Of a stretch of 64,000 nucleotides of DNA, positions 1 to 14,400 are shown one piece after another. Source of the DNA: Incurvaria masculella (lineage: Eukaryota > Arthropoda > Insecta > Lepidoptera > Incurvariidae); assembly GCA_946894095.1 (NCBI GenBank), contig OX335643.1:12511036-12575035 (forward strand). The letters run 5' to 3'. How positions within the stretch are numbered: the stretch's first letter is position 1; the number at the start of each line of letters is the position of its first letter. Under the pieces are notes generated by a model that saw only the letters and a list, made by a program, of their open reading frames with translations, ran no database searches and had not been told where the DNA came from. A program made the position numbers and the translations under genes.

Positions 1-1640
1 ACAAAAAAAAAGGAATTTATGATAACAATATGATTACTGACTGAATTGCCTATAAACCAATATATTGGATTATACTGTTGATCTACTTTTTACTAAATGA
101 TTAAGAAAAACATTTTTTTTTATCCATACATAAGGTATGTATCATTAAAATTGAATCCTTGTTTAATTTCAACAGCCCAATTTATTGTACTGTACTAATG
201 GTTCGACTTTCTTTTCAAAGAATAATTTAAATAATTTTACTATTTTAATTTCATTTCGAACCATTTTTAAAAACTTTTTTAATGTCTCTAGAGCTATACT
301 GAATGAACCATTCTGAACTGATTGGATAGAAAACACAGACAGATCTCTTTGAAGTTTAAAGAGATATTTATTTTGACTTAATTTATTAGATGCGCGAATG
401 CGCAAGTAATAAGCCACTTTGGCATTGAATTTGAATTTAATTCTACTTTCATTCATCTTCATTTCATTATTTTTAAATATTGTCAATTAGTAAAAAAAAA
501 TATTAATTGTTAAGATATGGAATTTTCGCTGGGAATTTTAAAGTCCGAATGTTATAAAGTCTAATGGGTTATTCTCTGTAATTTGAAAACTTACTTACTA
601 GTAAATATTAAGAGTCATTAAGTACCTATCCGTAATTATAACTGCATTCAATTATCGCTGAGATTTTCGGTCTGAAAACTTTCAGTTTTTTTGAATTTTA
701 ATGAGCTCAGCTGTTTATTAGAACAACTTCTAGTTTGCAACTTAACAAAATCTGGGGAGGGGAGGGTAGTCGAACTATTTTTTATTTAATTTTTTTTTTT
801 GAAAATTTTTAATATTATGATGTGCTTACCTGAAAACATAGTCGATTTGTTTTTTTATGTTTTGGATATACTATATAAAGTTAGTGAATGTTTTTTCCTT
901 GTGATCAAGATATTATTTTTAAATTCTGTTAAACATTTAATACAAACTTGTTTGAAATTTTCAATTCGAGCATAAATTCACTTCCAGCTATTTTTGTTCA
1001 AAGAATTAGGAAAATTTTGCATTGTTCCAACTTAAGCAGCTTTCGTTCAAATAATTAGAAAATTTTTTGCATTGATAAAACTTTATTTGCAGTAAGCAAT
1101 TGAAACTTTAAACAGATTATACTTTTGCTGTTTGTCAAAGCCTTACTCTAAGTACACTTAGATGATTAATTAAGAATGAAAGTTTAGTAGGTTTTTAAAA
1201 CATTCTGATGCATAATCGTAAAGAGAATTTAATTTTGGAATCCCAAAAAAAATAGTTAATATTGTAAAATTTTAAGGGATTAGGATTAGATAGCTTTGAT
1301 TAGATTTAAAATATATATGATAACACTTTGTTAAAGTTATCGTTCTATGATAGGGTGTTTTCCTTTTTTTTTTTCATTATTTTTTTTTAAACTGAAAATA
1401 GGGATATATGTAGGTTGTTATATTTAGTATTGTCTTTATTTCCGCGGCAAGTAAAATATAGGTTGCCCATAGACAACTGTCTATGGCTGAAGAAAGGAAA
1501 AAATATGAAAAAGCCAATCAAGAGAGGACACACTAGGAGTCTCAAATTTCGAAACGTTGCCATGGGAATGCGACAAGTTTGGAAGATTCCGGAAAATAAA
1601 AATAAAAACAGGAGAATATCACTGAACTGAAAATGAAAAT
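1..1640. other. AT-rich flank, no gene seen
   Basis: AT-rich sequence with many T and A runs. Open frames here are short, of low complexity and without recognisable domains. Nothing supportable as a gene or RNA. Confidence 0.6.
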
Positions 1641-2340
1641 ATTGGGTTCAGTTCGACTCCCGCGCCCGTACAGACCAGAGCTCCGTTGAGAGCTTTCATC
1701 GCGTTTTTGCAGCGCCATCTTGAAGGAATCCCCACCAATCGGAATGGTGTGAGGATCTCGCCTCTGGCCTTCGACGCAGCTGCACCCTGAGGGAAGTCCT
1801 CCCGCGAGTGTCCGCCGTATCCTCGACACCAGGTGGTGTGCGAGTCAGATCACGCGGCCCGTGAAAGACATTATGACTCTTTGACCAGGTTCTCATAAGA
1901 GACCAAGTGTAGAGGCTGTGCAGTTTATTCCGGTGATGTTTGGAGTCAGCCAGTTGATGAGAGCGGAGTTGGAGCAGGGAGCCTGTAGCCGTCCGACCAG
2001 TTCCAGTTTCATCTGAGGAGCGGGACGAAGACCCTACAAACGAGACCGGCGGTAGGACTAGAGCTTCATCGGTATGTCGCATCAGCCTAACAGTTTTACA
2101 CTTCTGTTTGTGCAATAATAAACTTCAATAAACATCACTTCACCTTCATGCTGTGTGTTTGAATATTTCCTCAAAAGTCCTCTCCAAGCAGATGCATAGA
2201 TTAGGTAGGGTTTGTACGTGTTTTCTTCCGTAGCTTCCACCCTGTACCCTGAGCTTCCGACTGAGCGACCCGAGGCATCGAGATTGAGGAATGCTCTACA
2301 CGTCACCTGCATTTCCTAGATATCTAGCAAGTCGCCGTGG
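1640..2340. mobile_element. GC-richer island, possibly a solo LTR or element fragment
   Basis: A block of balanced GC stands out sharply from AT-rich flanks. Near 2115-2140 it has closely spaced AATAAA-type signals (aataataaact, aataaac) like the polyadenylation region of an LTR. I could not find a second copy, a target duplication or convincing ends, so the class is open. Confidence 0.3.
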
Positions 2341-4849
2341 AGGAGACAAAACCTTTACATCCTCACTCATCACTCACTCACCACCTTCTACACCACACCA
2401 CACACACCATCCAACGAACCCTACATCAATTTCCTTACACACTAAAATATTTTTTTACAAATAATGCAAATCATATGAATTAGTAGAAAAGAAAACATCA
2501 CAAAATCATAACCTATATTTTGTTTCAAACTTTGTGATGGTCAAGTTATTCACCTTATTTTAACTGCGTCATGGAGTACATATTACATCTATAAACTCGT
2601 AAATAAAACTTTGTAGGAATGATAGTTTTGACATTTTTAAGGTTAGATAGATGTCATGCGCCATCTACAATAAGCTTCGTGTTTTATTTCCCATTGTCCC
2701 ACAGGTCGTACTTTGCCCAAACCTGTTCTAGGCTGAAGGCTATTGATGTCAAAGTAAACGTGATTTCAGGCAAATATTTACAGGCCTTTTATTTATTTTA
2801 TAGATGTACGCAAGAAAAGGAACTACCTTTAATTATTGTATTTAATTATTTAATCTTTCTACAAAAGGATATAATATTATTAATGCAATAAAACAATACT
2901 GAATCAACTGATAATTAACAATAAAAAAAAATTGTCACTAAGATTTAAGTAAATAAATTATAATCTTTTTACAAATTATCAATCCGTACATGTCATAAGC
3001 ACTTCTGACCATAGATTTAAAGTAATATTTACAACATCATTATAAATAAAGCATCGGGTATTGGAGGTGTCAGTCAAGCTAGCACATTTCTTTAAAATTA
3101 GACCGCTAAAATAACTAGGTTCAATCTCAGAGACTCACACATCATACATTCAATACACATTCAACTAAGTAAAATGTTTTATCATAAATATATTTCGAAA
3201 ATTGGTAAAATAAATGTATGCATCAGTCATTATCAGTCAAGTTGCATCAAGAATCGCTTAAACCAACCAGAGCCAAGCAATGAATGGTAGTTACCTACAA
3301 AGATTTATTGATTCGCAAAACAAAATATTCGATTGCGTGAGCCTCCAGGACAAGAACAACAAAAGTGTGTCTTATTATGAAGTAGACTAATTACGCATAT
3401 TCCAATTCTTTTATGAAAGTATTAAACATGTAAAATGTCAAAAAAATGACAACATTCAGAATGACTACAATTTGCAGGCAAAACCTGGACCTACGTAAGA
3501 CAAGCAATAGCTTGAGCTATGCACGCGTAATGCTAAGTAGAACATAGGCCTGGATTACTATGCCGCTCAGTCCAAATTGGTGACACCAGGGTGCACCGCA
3601 ACACAACGGCCTGATTCCGCATGGCTCAGTAATGTTGACCTTTGCAGTAGCAAATAAGGTTTTTATTTTATTGTTCTTTTAAAATTATGAAGTAAGACAG
3701 CATTAACACACTTGAACAATTGGTATCAAAATATGTTGTGAGGTGGGAAATTATAACAAACAACTAACCAAATGTCACCTTTTGGCAGACTGTGTTACAT
3801 TCGCTGTTGATTTAAAATGTTGCAGTCAGCTTGGCAACTCGAGGCAGGCTTGGGGAAGACTTTCTAGCAAGCATACAACTTAAAACCAGACAAATTGGCT
3901 GACGCAGATACAACAGTTATTATTATTTTTTCTTATTCTTATATCGTTCAATTCCTTCTTAGGGATATTTAAGATGTCCTAGTTGCCATTATGTTATTGA
4001 CACAGAAAGCTCAGTTTATATATTACTTATTTATCTTTCTTTTTTGTTACAACCCATCTTTTTTGTCGTTTATAAAATTCCATTGCCATTCTCTATTGAT
4101 TTAACATGTATTTGTATAGATATAAAATACTCATGCACACATTACTATATAGCGCTAATTTAATTAGTTCTACATATACTGTAGGCCCATTGAGCACATA
4201 AAAATCCAAAAAATGGTAAAAAATCTTAATACTAACATTTCTATTGTACAAAGAAAATATGAAACCATTTCGTCATTTCTGCATTGGTAAAATGTCAATG
4301 GATCATGTTTAAATCACTCAATCTTACACACTTGTTTCCTAATTAACACCAGATATTATAATAGTGATTATTTTATTGTATAGTAAGCGTTTTGGAAATA
4401 CAATATGCATTCAAAATAGTTAAAGGGCAAATTCAGTCTAGGTCTAATGTGATTGGTCAAAATGTAATAGAGTAACAATGAAAATAATCAAACCCAACTT
4501 AAATTACTATGATCAATCTCATATTCTGACTATAAATATTCCAAATTTACTTATTTTTCAAACAAGCATTCTGACCTTCAAAACAGATTTGACCTTACAT
4601 TCTGAGTTATCAAATAAATATAATAATTTATGTTGTCCTATTGATTTGTATTTTTTTTAAGAATGTTAGAGTTACCTCTCATACCAACTTAAATTAATAT
4701 TTATAGGACCACACATAGTAACTTAAATCAACCAAGACTTCGATTGCCTCTGATTTTGTGCAAAAAATCAACACATTGGTGACCATATATTTTTTGTTTT
4801 GAGTATGGTCTGCAAATAATCGACCACATGTCTATAAATAACGAGTTAG
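2341..4849. other. 3' flank, no gene seen
   Basis: Mostly AT-rich unique-looking sequence. A C/A-rich stretch (CACTCACTCACCACC-like) occurs at 2365-2415. No frame with recognisable protein similarity. Confidence 0.5.
4372..4377 (-). promoter_or_regulatory. Candidate Daam polyadenylation signal
   Basis: AATAAA on the minus strand, about 935 bp past the stop. It is the first canonical hexamer I saw downstream of exon 20. No transcript evidence is available, so an earlier variant signal is possible. Confidence 0.3.
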
Positions 4850-5290
4850 CATTCAAAGTTTGCAAATTAGGAACCTCATTCTGTTCAAAGTTCGCAAGTG
4901 AGCAACCTTCCATTCTGTCAATGTCAGCTACAAAGCGACCATGTTCCTAAAAAAGTTTTACGGCTTCTTTACATTCCAACCAAAATTCGAAAGTAAAAGC
5001 AAACCCATTCTGACCGAAGTCTGCAAATTGTCGCAGAATAAGTCACCACACGTTCCGAACAAAGTCAAAAGATACAAAATCTGCAACTTGACAAGTTCGC
5101 ATTCACAACCAAAGTCTTTAAATATGTGATCTCACATTTTGTCAGTCGACTAAACAGTGACCAGATATTCCGAACCAAGTCTTTGAACAAAAAGCTTTCC
5201 ATTCTAACCACAGTTCGCAAGTACCACCTACCTAAGTACCTTGCATTCTGACCAAAGTCGGCAATCAAGCGACCTCACATTCTGACTAGT
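4850..5290. repeat. Degenerate ~40-bp repeats just past the Daam stop
   Basis: The phrase 'CATTCTGACCAAAGTC(T/G)GCAA' followed by a short spacer with GCGACC recurs many times in varied form (for example near 4871, 5007, 5060, 5168, 5200, 5247, 5278). It lies in the presumed 3' UTR of Daam. It is diverged enough to be old. Confidence 0.6.
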
Positions 5291-5311
5291 CCATCATACA
5301 GCTCCTAGCAC

Positions 5312-5479
5312 TCAATGCTTGCTCTGTCTCTCCCTGGAGTCCTCGCGGCAGACGCGTGGCGGCGACTCCCGACCTTTGTGGCCCGCTTTCGAGCTCTTGC
5401 GGGACCGCTTGAACTTGGCCACGTCATCGCCAAAGACGTCTCCAGTTCGCAGAGCCGAAATCAGGTCGTCGAACTCACC
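5312..5479 (-). CDS. Daam: Daam terminal exon 20 (DAD and stop)
   Basis: This encodes 55 codons, residues 1111-1165, then TGA at 5312-5314 (acceptor tttaag). It opens [16 protein letters not shown] followed by KFKRSRKS. This is the Diaphanous autoregulatory domain ('GEFDDLVSALRSGEVF' plus the basic patch in DAAM1), which folds back on FH3 to switch the protein off. The tail after it ([20 protein letters not shown]) is variable. Confidence 0.96.
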   Translation of the reverse strand, partial: GEFDDLISALRTGDVFGDDVAKFKRSRKSSKAGHKGRESPPRVCREDSRERQSKH

Positions 5480-8400
5480 CTTAAAGAACACACATTAGGT
5501 TAAGGAATAGGTTAGGTTAAGGCAATATAAAAGTCGCTAGTTCTTGCGTTTTCGTTGAATGGTCCAGCGCTGAAACTTCGTGGCGGTGCCTACTGTACTG
5601 CCGGTTTTATATCAATATTTTTAAGTTCATCGTTGAGTATCGGAACTTTAACGAAAATACTTTAGTTCATTCTGTCTGTGTGACGAGTCGGTAATAAAGA
5701 CAATCAGTATTTAAAAACAAGGGGGGACCTAAACATGGTCTTGTGAGATATGGAGTCGGCTCCCGATAATTTTGTTGGGAAGGTAACAAGAAACTATTTT
5801 TAGTATCATTGGCAACACATATATCTGATTGGTAGGGAATTTTCGGGGAACTTACTCTCCTATCATTAGTATGGCACCTAGTTGGGATCGATGCATAAGT
5901 GGTACGTCCATACCTTGGTCTGCCCGTTGGTATGGGTAGCTTCCCCGTTGCCATTGCTATGGCCGTTGCAGTCGGCAGCACCTTTGTTCTTGGTGAGACC
6001 GAGCGACTTGCCCACGGAGCTGAGCAAACTTGACGCTTGCTTCCTCTCCAGTGTTCGTTTCTTGAGCTGCAAACAATTATAACAACGAATTCAAAACTAA
6101 CAAATGATACATATAATTTGTAAAAAAAAAACATGGGTGCCATTTATGGCTCCTGAGAATAATTATTTCGTCTTTTGGTACCCAGCGGTTGCTCGTTTCG
6201 AAACCTCGTTTCGCCTAGTGATGTTTTTATGCACACAATAAGAATAAGAATAAGGATAAATGCCAAGTATAACAATAAGAAAAACTAGACAGGTCTTTGC
6301 TCTTAAAATTTCATGGTATTGGTATGAGCAAAGAACTTGTAAATCGAATGGTAAGTAACATGTCTAAGGATTACAACAAGGATTAGGTCAACAAGTACTG
6401 CAATTTAGTAGCCGGGTAGTGAGAAATGGTTTCAAGACTGAATAATTTGCTGTTGAAGGCGGAGCCTACCAGCGAAGTAGCTCTACAGTCTCTTAAAGAA
6501 TCTAGGCCTGCCAAGAGCGACGCAAAGCTCACATATAGAGAGAGTTGCGAATTTATCACTGGAGTCATCCTATTGAATACGAATAAGTAGATAGGGGAGG
6601 CCGAGAGTGCGAATAGGTATTCTCTGCTCTTTAGTATCTGCACGATAGCCGAAGAGTCTTGAAGCAAAGTAACCTTATCTGACCGATGTTTTGCCTCGAA
6701 GACGCCAATGAGTCGGAAAGAGTCCATCCAGCTAGAATAGGGCCCTGACTAATTTTAGGGCTCAGTGGTCGGGGCGTGCTGGCTGGCGTGGTGCTCTGAG
6801 CGCGTCCTCGTCTTTACTTCAGGGTTTTACTGCACACTCACTCCTACAGGGCTGGCACTGCCCAAGCGAGTGGTAAACTCGTGGCGACGTAGGGTCTTAA
6901 AGCACTCTATACACGTTTTTCCTTTTCGTGGTGGCATATAAATCGCATCAATCTAAAATTGCCTTGTCCTGCACGGCCTTTTTAATAAATTAATTATTTC
7001 ATATCTTATATATTATAATATATTATTAATTAAAAACCCAAAAAGAAAACGAATGAGCACTTTGCTCTGTTGACAGCTTTTTTGTCAGGGGGTAGGCCAA
7101 GGACCTTTTCCATGCAGCCGCATTCACATTTCAACTGAACAAGAGCCTTGTGCGGTTACCTCCTGCTCATGGCGCTGTCGTCGCTCGTCCTCGTTGCGGC
7201 GGCGGCGCGCGGCGTCGCACTCGGCGCGCGCCTCGCTCAGCTGCGTCAGGAACGAGTCCACGGCGCCGAACAGCTGCTCGGGCGATGTCGTCGCCTCCTC
7301 ACCGAAGGCACTCGCGCAGGATTCGAATCGATTCTTCATATCCTGTGCAACAAATTTGATCACTTTAATTAAGCCAACGAGTACTGCAATTTGGTAGCCG
7401 GTTAGTGAGAAATGGTTTCAAGACTGAATAATTGGCTGTTGAAGGCAAATATATAGGTATCAATATAGAATAATTTGGGTTGAATTTAGTGGGGAAATGC
7501 AGACTCACAGAACTCCGAATTACTTCAATATCGCTTCAGAATGCTCTTATTCTTGCAAGCCAAGTGATATTAGTAGAGTCGCTCGGAGTTGCACAAGTCA
7601 GCAGTTTAGAGAGTCTGAAAATTCGCGATACAGATTTGGATTGCCAGGACCAGCCGCTTTGGCTCAATCACGATTTAGTGGCGCTTGGTGGGCCCAATCA
7701 TAGACACTCGAAGCGTGGCAGACACATACACACACACACTCACTGCTACACGGTAAGAAGTCAAAAACACGCGGCACTAATTTTGTCGACGATTCCCAAA
7801 AATGCACCCACTAAACACGACCTGTTTTCGTGAAGGCTTCCACAAATATATGTGTCACCCAGGCCTTTTCATCTGCTAAACGATCTTTAACTTTCATAGG
7901 CCATGGTCGAATGGGGAGGACGGCTGCCAAACTTTACCATAGATGGCGCCACATAAAACTGTGCTAGTCTCATTTGAAGGTTATAGGTTGTTGAACAATT
8001 AGACTGAGTTAATTTGAATAGCTACCTTAAAGTGGCCCATCCCGCTTATCTCCCCATACAAAAGGGGAAAGAAGATCACGCCCATATTTCTTGTCAGAGA
8101 TCCAAAATGTTGCTCAAAATAGCTTTATTTGATCGAACTAGATGTCTGATAACCATTGGCATTGTAAAATTGTGTTTGGTTTCTAAGCTATAAGGTCCGA
8201 AAGTTCGAATTTTTTGCGCGTTTTATACAATAACTTTGGAGGTGGATTACGCAATGATAAAGTAAGAACATCTTAAAAAGATTAGTCATCAGACATAGCT
8301 TATTTAATCAAGATTTATAATCTATTTGGTTTTTGTTAGATTTTTGACTACAGCGGTCGTGGTTTACTTTTAGCTATAAGTCGTTTTAAAATTAAAATTT

Positions 8401-11400
8401 TCGTAAATCTTGCCAAATCATACACTATGCACATTGTCTTTTTTGTGGACATGTTGCATCTTCCTCGTCACGGAGCCTGTCTTATTCTTTGAAAACAGAG
8501 AAGGAATTAGGCCCGCCAGGTTGGGCCACCTTAAACTGGATGTAAAACACGGACAATTTTATTGCCATTTCAGTTATGTAAAAAAATAAACCCAGTTAAC
8601 ATTTATCCTTCTACCTAACAAGAGATCAGTTTTACGTTTAATCGGAACCTCGAACGGTCACCATCAAGAACCCAGTGTTAATTTTGTACAGCTCGTGGTG
8701 TGGGGGCTAGAGGACTTGCCTTTCATGCGAGAGGTTATTGGTTCAAATCTTCACTCCGTTCATACACCAATTTCTTTCTCTTTCTGAGATCAGTGTAGTT
8801 CGTTGCGAATGCAAGCTGTTCCAACGCTTATGTAGGTTCCTTCCTTTATTAGGTGGCTGGGTTAAGCCTGCCCTGGTTAGTACTACCACATTGCGGTGGT
8901 CGTAAAGGGAAGGTCCTGGCATGGCACCAGGAGTGGGAATGTCGTGTACTGGGCTAACATCATAACCGTGATTGCATGGTATTAGCTGTCCATGTCAGGT
9001 TGCATAAAAAAATGTCATGCCATTGATGTCATAATAGTAGCGGTACCCATTAGATATGAGATACATGTTTAATTTATATTATGTGTATTGTGTCAAGTTT
9101 TTGCTGTTTATGATGAGCTTGATTTTAAAATAGAAAAAAAAAACGATTGTTTTACTTTTGGAAAGACATACTTATTTATTCTTGAGTAAATAAAATAACA
9201 AAAAGTTCCTTTTTTTAATTATGTTTCAATATTTTCAAGATTTTAAATAATACCTCAGAGCAGTATTAACAAGTAAATAACTTCTAAACAAACGTTATAT
9301 AAGTTGATCGTTTTTTATTCTTATACATAATCAAGCTACTATTTCAAATATAGGTAGGTATGTAGGTAAAATTTCGCGAAAAACGTTAGAATTTTGCGGT
9401 AGCCATGGAGGCAAAGCACCGCCTTTCCAAGCGAGAGAGCGAAAGCATAGTTACCTGAAATAGGTCGTCGAGCTGCGCGAACGTGCAGACGGCGTGCGCG
9501 TGGAAGTCGCGCACGACCGGCAGGAAGGCGTCGTCGCCGGCCGCGCCGCCCGCCGCCGCCACCCCCGCCTGGTGGTCGAGCTCGCGCTGCACGTCGCGCA
9601 GGCCCGCGCGCAGCGCCGCCACATCGCGCTCCAGCTGCTGCAGGCACACCTTGCCAGCGGCGCGCACGTGCGGCAGCTCCTCCTCCAGCAGTAGCGCGTC
9701 CGCAAACTGCAACAGTTGATGTTTAATAGCGCCGGGTACCGAGCGCGCCATCTAAGACGGAATGGTGGAACTAGTCGCAATATTTCTGGTTCCCAGACCT
9801 AAGATCAACAGATGGCGCTACTAATATGTTTCACTGCTCTACATTTAACACATGACTGCTTTCATTTAACAAACCAAGATGTTTCTACTTACTAAAGGAT
9901 TTTTGAGAATTAACTAGAAAATCTACTCCATACATCCTTATAGTCCGCTATTCGGCCAACACTGCCGATGCACGTTAGAAAATACAAAATGCTGAGCTAG
10001 ACAGCTCAGGTCGGGTGCTCTTGGCAGGCGAACGTTCCTGCTTAAGCTCGCTTGCTCACTACAGTATTACCGAATGTGCTCTCGTTTGTACTCAGTACAA
10101 ATAGTAAGAAGAGAATAGTAAAGTGCACATGGTGTGCAGAAAAGCACAAACAAAGTATCAAGCATTCAGTATTGCCATATGAAATGCTAAACCGTGTCAC
10201 GTAGTGGATTTTTGGTAAGCCACTACAGTGTTCATAGCTCCTTGGCCAAGGCTAATCCAATCGCCTTGCTCCCTCCGTGGTTTTACCTAATTAAAATCTT
10301 CCTTACCCTCAGAAAAAAAGAGAAACGAAAATGATAATTTCGTAGTGCGGCGACCATTTTGGGTCGCCAACTTTACCAGCAGCCTTCGCAAAGAGCGCAC
10401 CTCTAAAAACCGCGGTCCACCTACCGGTAACCCAACTTCAATTTAATACCTCTTAGCGATTGCTCACAGCCCTGTTCATTTAATTAAACTCATTTCCTCC
10501 TTGGTCGCTATTGACCTGGCTTTATTTTAGCTCCTCAAGCACCCTGTAACCATTTTACGGCGCCCACGCCTCATTTTATTGTGAGCGCCCGTCTAAGTGT
10601 TTCGAAATTAACTTCAGCGGTTCCTGCGGGGCTCACCAAGTGGGCCCCAGTTATGTCTTCCGTTCACCCGAGACACGACTCGCCGATGGGTCGCCGTCGC
10701 CGACAGCGACGCGGCGAGGTAGCCGAGCACGCTGGCCGGCCATCCGCGCAGCCGCGCCGATGCGCCCCGCGCCGAGCAGCGCTGAGCCACGCCGCCACGC
10801 CGTCGGCCGGCGTTGACGACGCGGCCGACACGCCGGCGCCGCTGCTCTGAGCCGACGCCCGCGCGCCGCACCGCACGCGCGTGCACCCACCATGCTGCGC
10901 ACCGACGTGGTCCACCACTGAGTGAACCAACCACCAAGTTTTTCTACCCTTAACGGAGGCCTCAACGACAGACTTTCTAACTGCAAACCATTTACGTACC
11001 GCTCGAGCATTTTGTTTATTTTTTCTTTATAATAAACGTCCGCCTTTATTCTAGCTAAAATTGGTCGTATTCTTTTTCCCCGTCCCCGGTAGTACTTGGC
11101 TCGGCTACCCCCTAAGGGTACACCTATTCTACATTTAATTTGGAGTGGTGGCGCGTGATGACGCGGACGGAGCCGCCGCAAAAGCGAGGGTTCCGGTCGA
11201 ACGTCACACTGGCATCCACTGGTTCGGGGACGAGCAGGACTAGGAATCCTGTTTCTATTTTGCGCCCCACTCCAAACCGAGCTATGTACTGCCTGGGAGG
11301 GAAAAAGAATATTTAATTTGTAAAAAGCCAGGTTTCTGTTGAGCCCTCCATTTTTTTTTTCTCATTAATTGTTTGCTGTAACATTTTTACGTGTGATTGT

Positions 11401-14400
11401 TGTGTGCTAGTGAGCTATCGCATTGGTTGAGACGATAACGCGTTCGATTCGGCGATCGACCTAACCTTGAAACCATGTTTCGAAGTTGATTCGACCACCG
11501 AACGAGTAGATCCTGTTTACGCCCCACTCACTTCACACAGTACTCACGTTTCGCCTTCAGCTGAAAAACATAAATTCATTCCATGTTTAGCTGCCCTTGA
11601 TAACTTCACATTGAACTTAGATTTCACTACACAACATGGCCGCGCGACACAGCGCGAGCGATGTCTTTACTGCGCTCACTTTGAGACGACAGATTCATAA
11701 TCTCGCATCGATAATCTAAAACTTTCGATTCCCCGTTGGTATTTCGCGTTCACTTCAACTTGCCTAACACGCTCCCTCCTACTGAACTAGATACGGTCTC
11801 ACGTTTTTTTTTTCTCGTTCTGTTTTGGTTAGCGCTCGGTAGATCCCGCCTGTTACCCAGTATGATTCCGTTTTGTTTAATTTAGTTCAGACGGCGCGTG
11901 TGCCGTAGGAATTTTTACGAGTTGTTTTTTTCTTTGCTCGCGACGCGGAGCGGTCGCGCGGGCGCGTAGTTTCACGGCCCTGATCACCCAACCTTCATTC
12001 GTTGGGGACCATTTTTTTTCTTGAACTTTTGATGTCCATACTGTTTCCTCTCACTTACCTTGCGCATGCACCTCGTGCGTTCCAAGACTTTCACAACCCG
12101 ATCACTCAACCTTCATTCGTTGGGGATCACCTTTTTTAATTTTTTTTTATTTTATAGTTTATTATGCGTGCATCTATGCGAAGTTAAGAACGTATTTCCG
12201 ACCCGATCTCCCAACGCGCTCTGCATTTCAATTAATTTTTTTGAAATAAAGTGTCTTCATTTTATTATATGGTTGACCGTTTGGCGAGTGCCAAACGCCC
12301 TTTTGCCCCGCGAACCTTAAGCGGAGGGGACACCAGTTTTTTTTAAACCCTTATCTTGTAATGTTTTCCTTCACCACAAGTCAAAACGTAGTTTGTATTC
12401 TGGCCTTGAGTTTAGAAGGCCCCGCGGATGTTTCATTTTTTTCCTTCAGTTTCTCTTCCTGCCGCCGGGACTAATACGTTCCACTTGGGAATGTCCCCGG
12501 CCGCATTTGTTTTTTTGACGGGCCCCACACCTTTATTGGCTCCCGCCCTTGCCCTCTGTTCGCGGACCTAATCGGACACTCGGCAAACATTCGCGGCGCG
12601 CTTCTAACTCGTTTTCTATCCTATGGTAAATTTAAAATGTATTGAATGCGAATCCGAGCAAGTCGGCGCGTAATAAGTATTGATATTACTCGGCCGTTCG
12701 GACACGCGACGCGATCACGGCGGCGCGCACGCTGGCGAACGCCACCGAAATCGATTCGTCTCGTTCCGTTCGCGTCACAGCGGAACTGCAACAGTTCATT
12801 TCAGTTTTAATTCATTCACGAACGAAACTTTTCACCGGTTCTCGTATTGTAAAATATTTCAGTTGAGTAATTTTACTCGGCGCATTATGCCCACTTTTAG
12901 TTCCGTTTTTTTTCTTGTTTTGTGATTGTACTAGGGTAGGCGGCTAGTTTTCGGTTGAAGCGACGGCGCGCGCGCCGTGGCCGCGTGGGTGCCCGTGCGC
13001 TGAGCGCTTTTTAGGATCTAGGCACCTAGGTCATCTAGGTATTAAGGCGTGTTCACACTGTGCCAAAATAAATCTATTTTTTTTCAAAATAATGTTTTGT
13101 TGTTTTGCCTCCAAGGCTACGATCATGCCCCTCCATTTATGTTAGCTCATCGCTGCGCTGGGCCTGACCCTCCTTCATCCACTTCATGGATTGTGGATTC
13201 CTTTAATGTTTTTTTTACTTTATTTTTTTTATTTTTTTTTCGCAATAAGGCTTCCGCTGCACTGGGCCTCACCCTCCTTCATCCACTTCATGGATTGTGG
13301 ATTCCTTTAATGTTTTTTTTTACTTTATTTTTTTTATTTTATTTTTCGCAATAAGGCTTCCGCTGCACTGGGCCTCACCCTCCTTCATCCACTTCATGGG
13401 CTGTGAATCCTTTCAAAGTAATTTTTTTTAATTTTTTTTTCCCGCAACATAGGCGTTTGAACACGCGTCCTGTTTTTCTAACGGTATCATGCCAGACCGG
13501 CAGACCTAGACTGTGCCTCCAATACCACTACCTAGGCCCAAGTAGTAGTAAGTAGGTCGTTAAGTCCTTAAAGTTAAGCTTTTGATTTTTTTTTATTTTC
13601 TTTATGGAGAGTTACCTGTGTCCCTCTCTCACCTCGTTATTGGGCTATTTAATCCCTATACCGGTTCCCTTCGTAAAGCGGACCGTGTTTGGTTTTGTTG
13701 ATTTATTTAGTTTGTTGTTTTGATAATGTTAGTACTTAGTTGCCGGGTACCTACTGGACTGTAGTGTCGTTTTGTTTTTTTTTACTTGTAGGTTCCCCGA
13801 CGTCACCTCGCCAGCCATGCTGCTGGGTGCCGTCAGTGGTTAATTTATTTGATTTGTGTTAGTTTTAGTGACGTCGTCTGGAGCGGCCCGCTCCCGCACC
13901 GGTCGTCCGGCTCGCGCCTTCGAGGGTCTGGACGGCCACTGCAAGGTGATGTCTGATCTTCCGCTGTAGGATGACCAGACTTGGAATGTTAGAGGCGAGC
14001 GAAAGATAACGCATGTTAGGGCGCGAGAGCAGGTCTTGTAAATAATGTGTTGTCCCGTAGTTTAGGCATGTGCGTAGCACCAAGCGGTTAGTTCTAGGTT
14101 AAGGGTGTCCTGAACTCCTCAAGCTCAGGGCATGATCGCTAGCCGCTCATTGGGTGCCTTAAAGGAGCGGTAACGACACTGTATGGTCCAACTCCTACTG
14201 CTAACTAAAGAAGCCAACTTACTTGTTGCGAGCCGGTTGCGGTCGCACCCATTATACTTCGTCGTTTTACCTCACAGGAGCGGTAAGGACGATTTAGTCT
14301 AACTCCTAATGAAAAAAAATCTAAGCCTGTATGAGCCATGTTTAAGTGCTATACTTCGTCGTTTTACCTCACAGGAGCGGTAAGGACGATTTAGTCTAAC

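Noticed and set aside
1696..2115. 139-codon minus-strand frame as a gene
   Set aside because: No domain, composition like the surrounding GC island, overlapping frames on both strands; more likely part of an LTR-like fragment.
10581..11181. Long GC-rich open frames, repeated at 15309-15909
   Set aside because: They overlap on both strands, are Arg/Ala-rich without domains, and lie wholly inside the duplicated LTRs.
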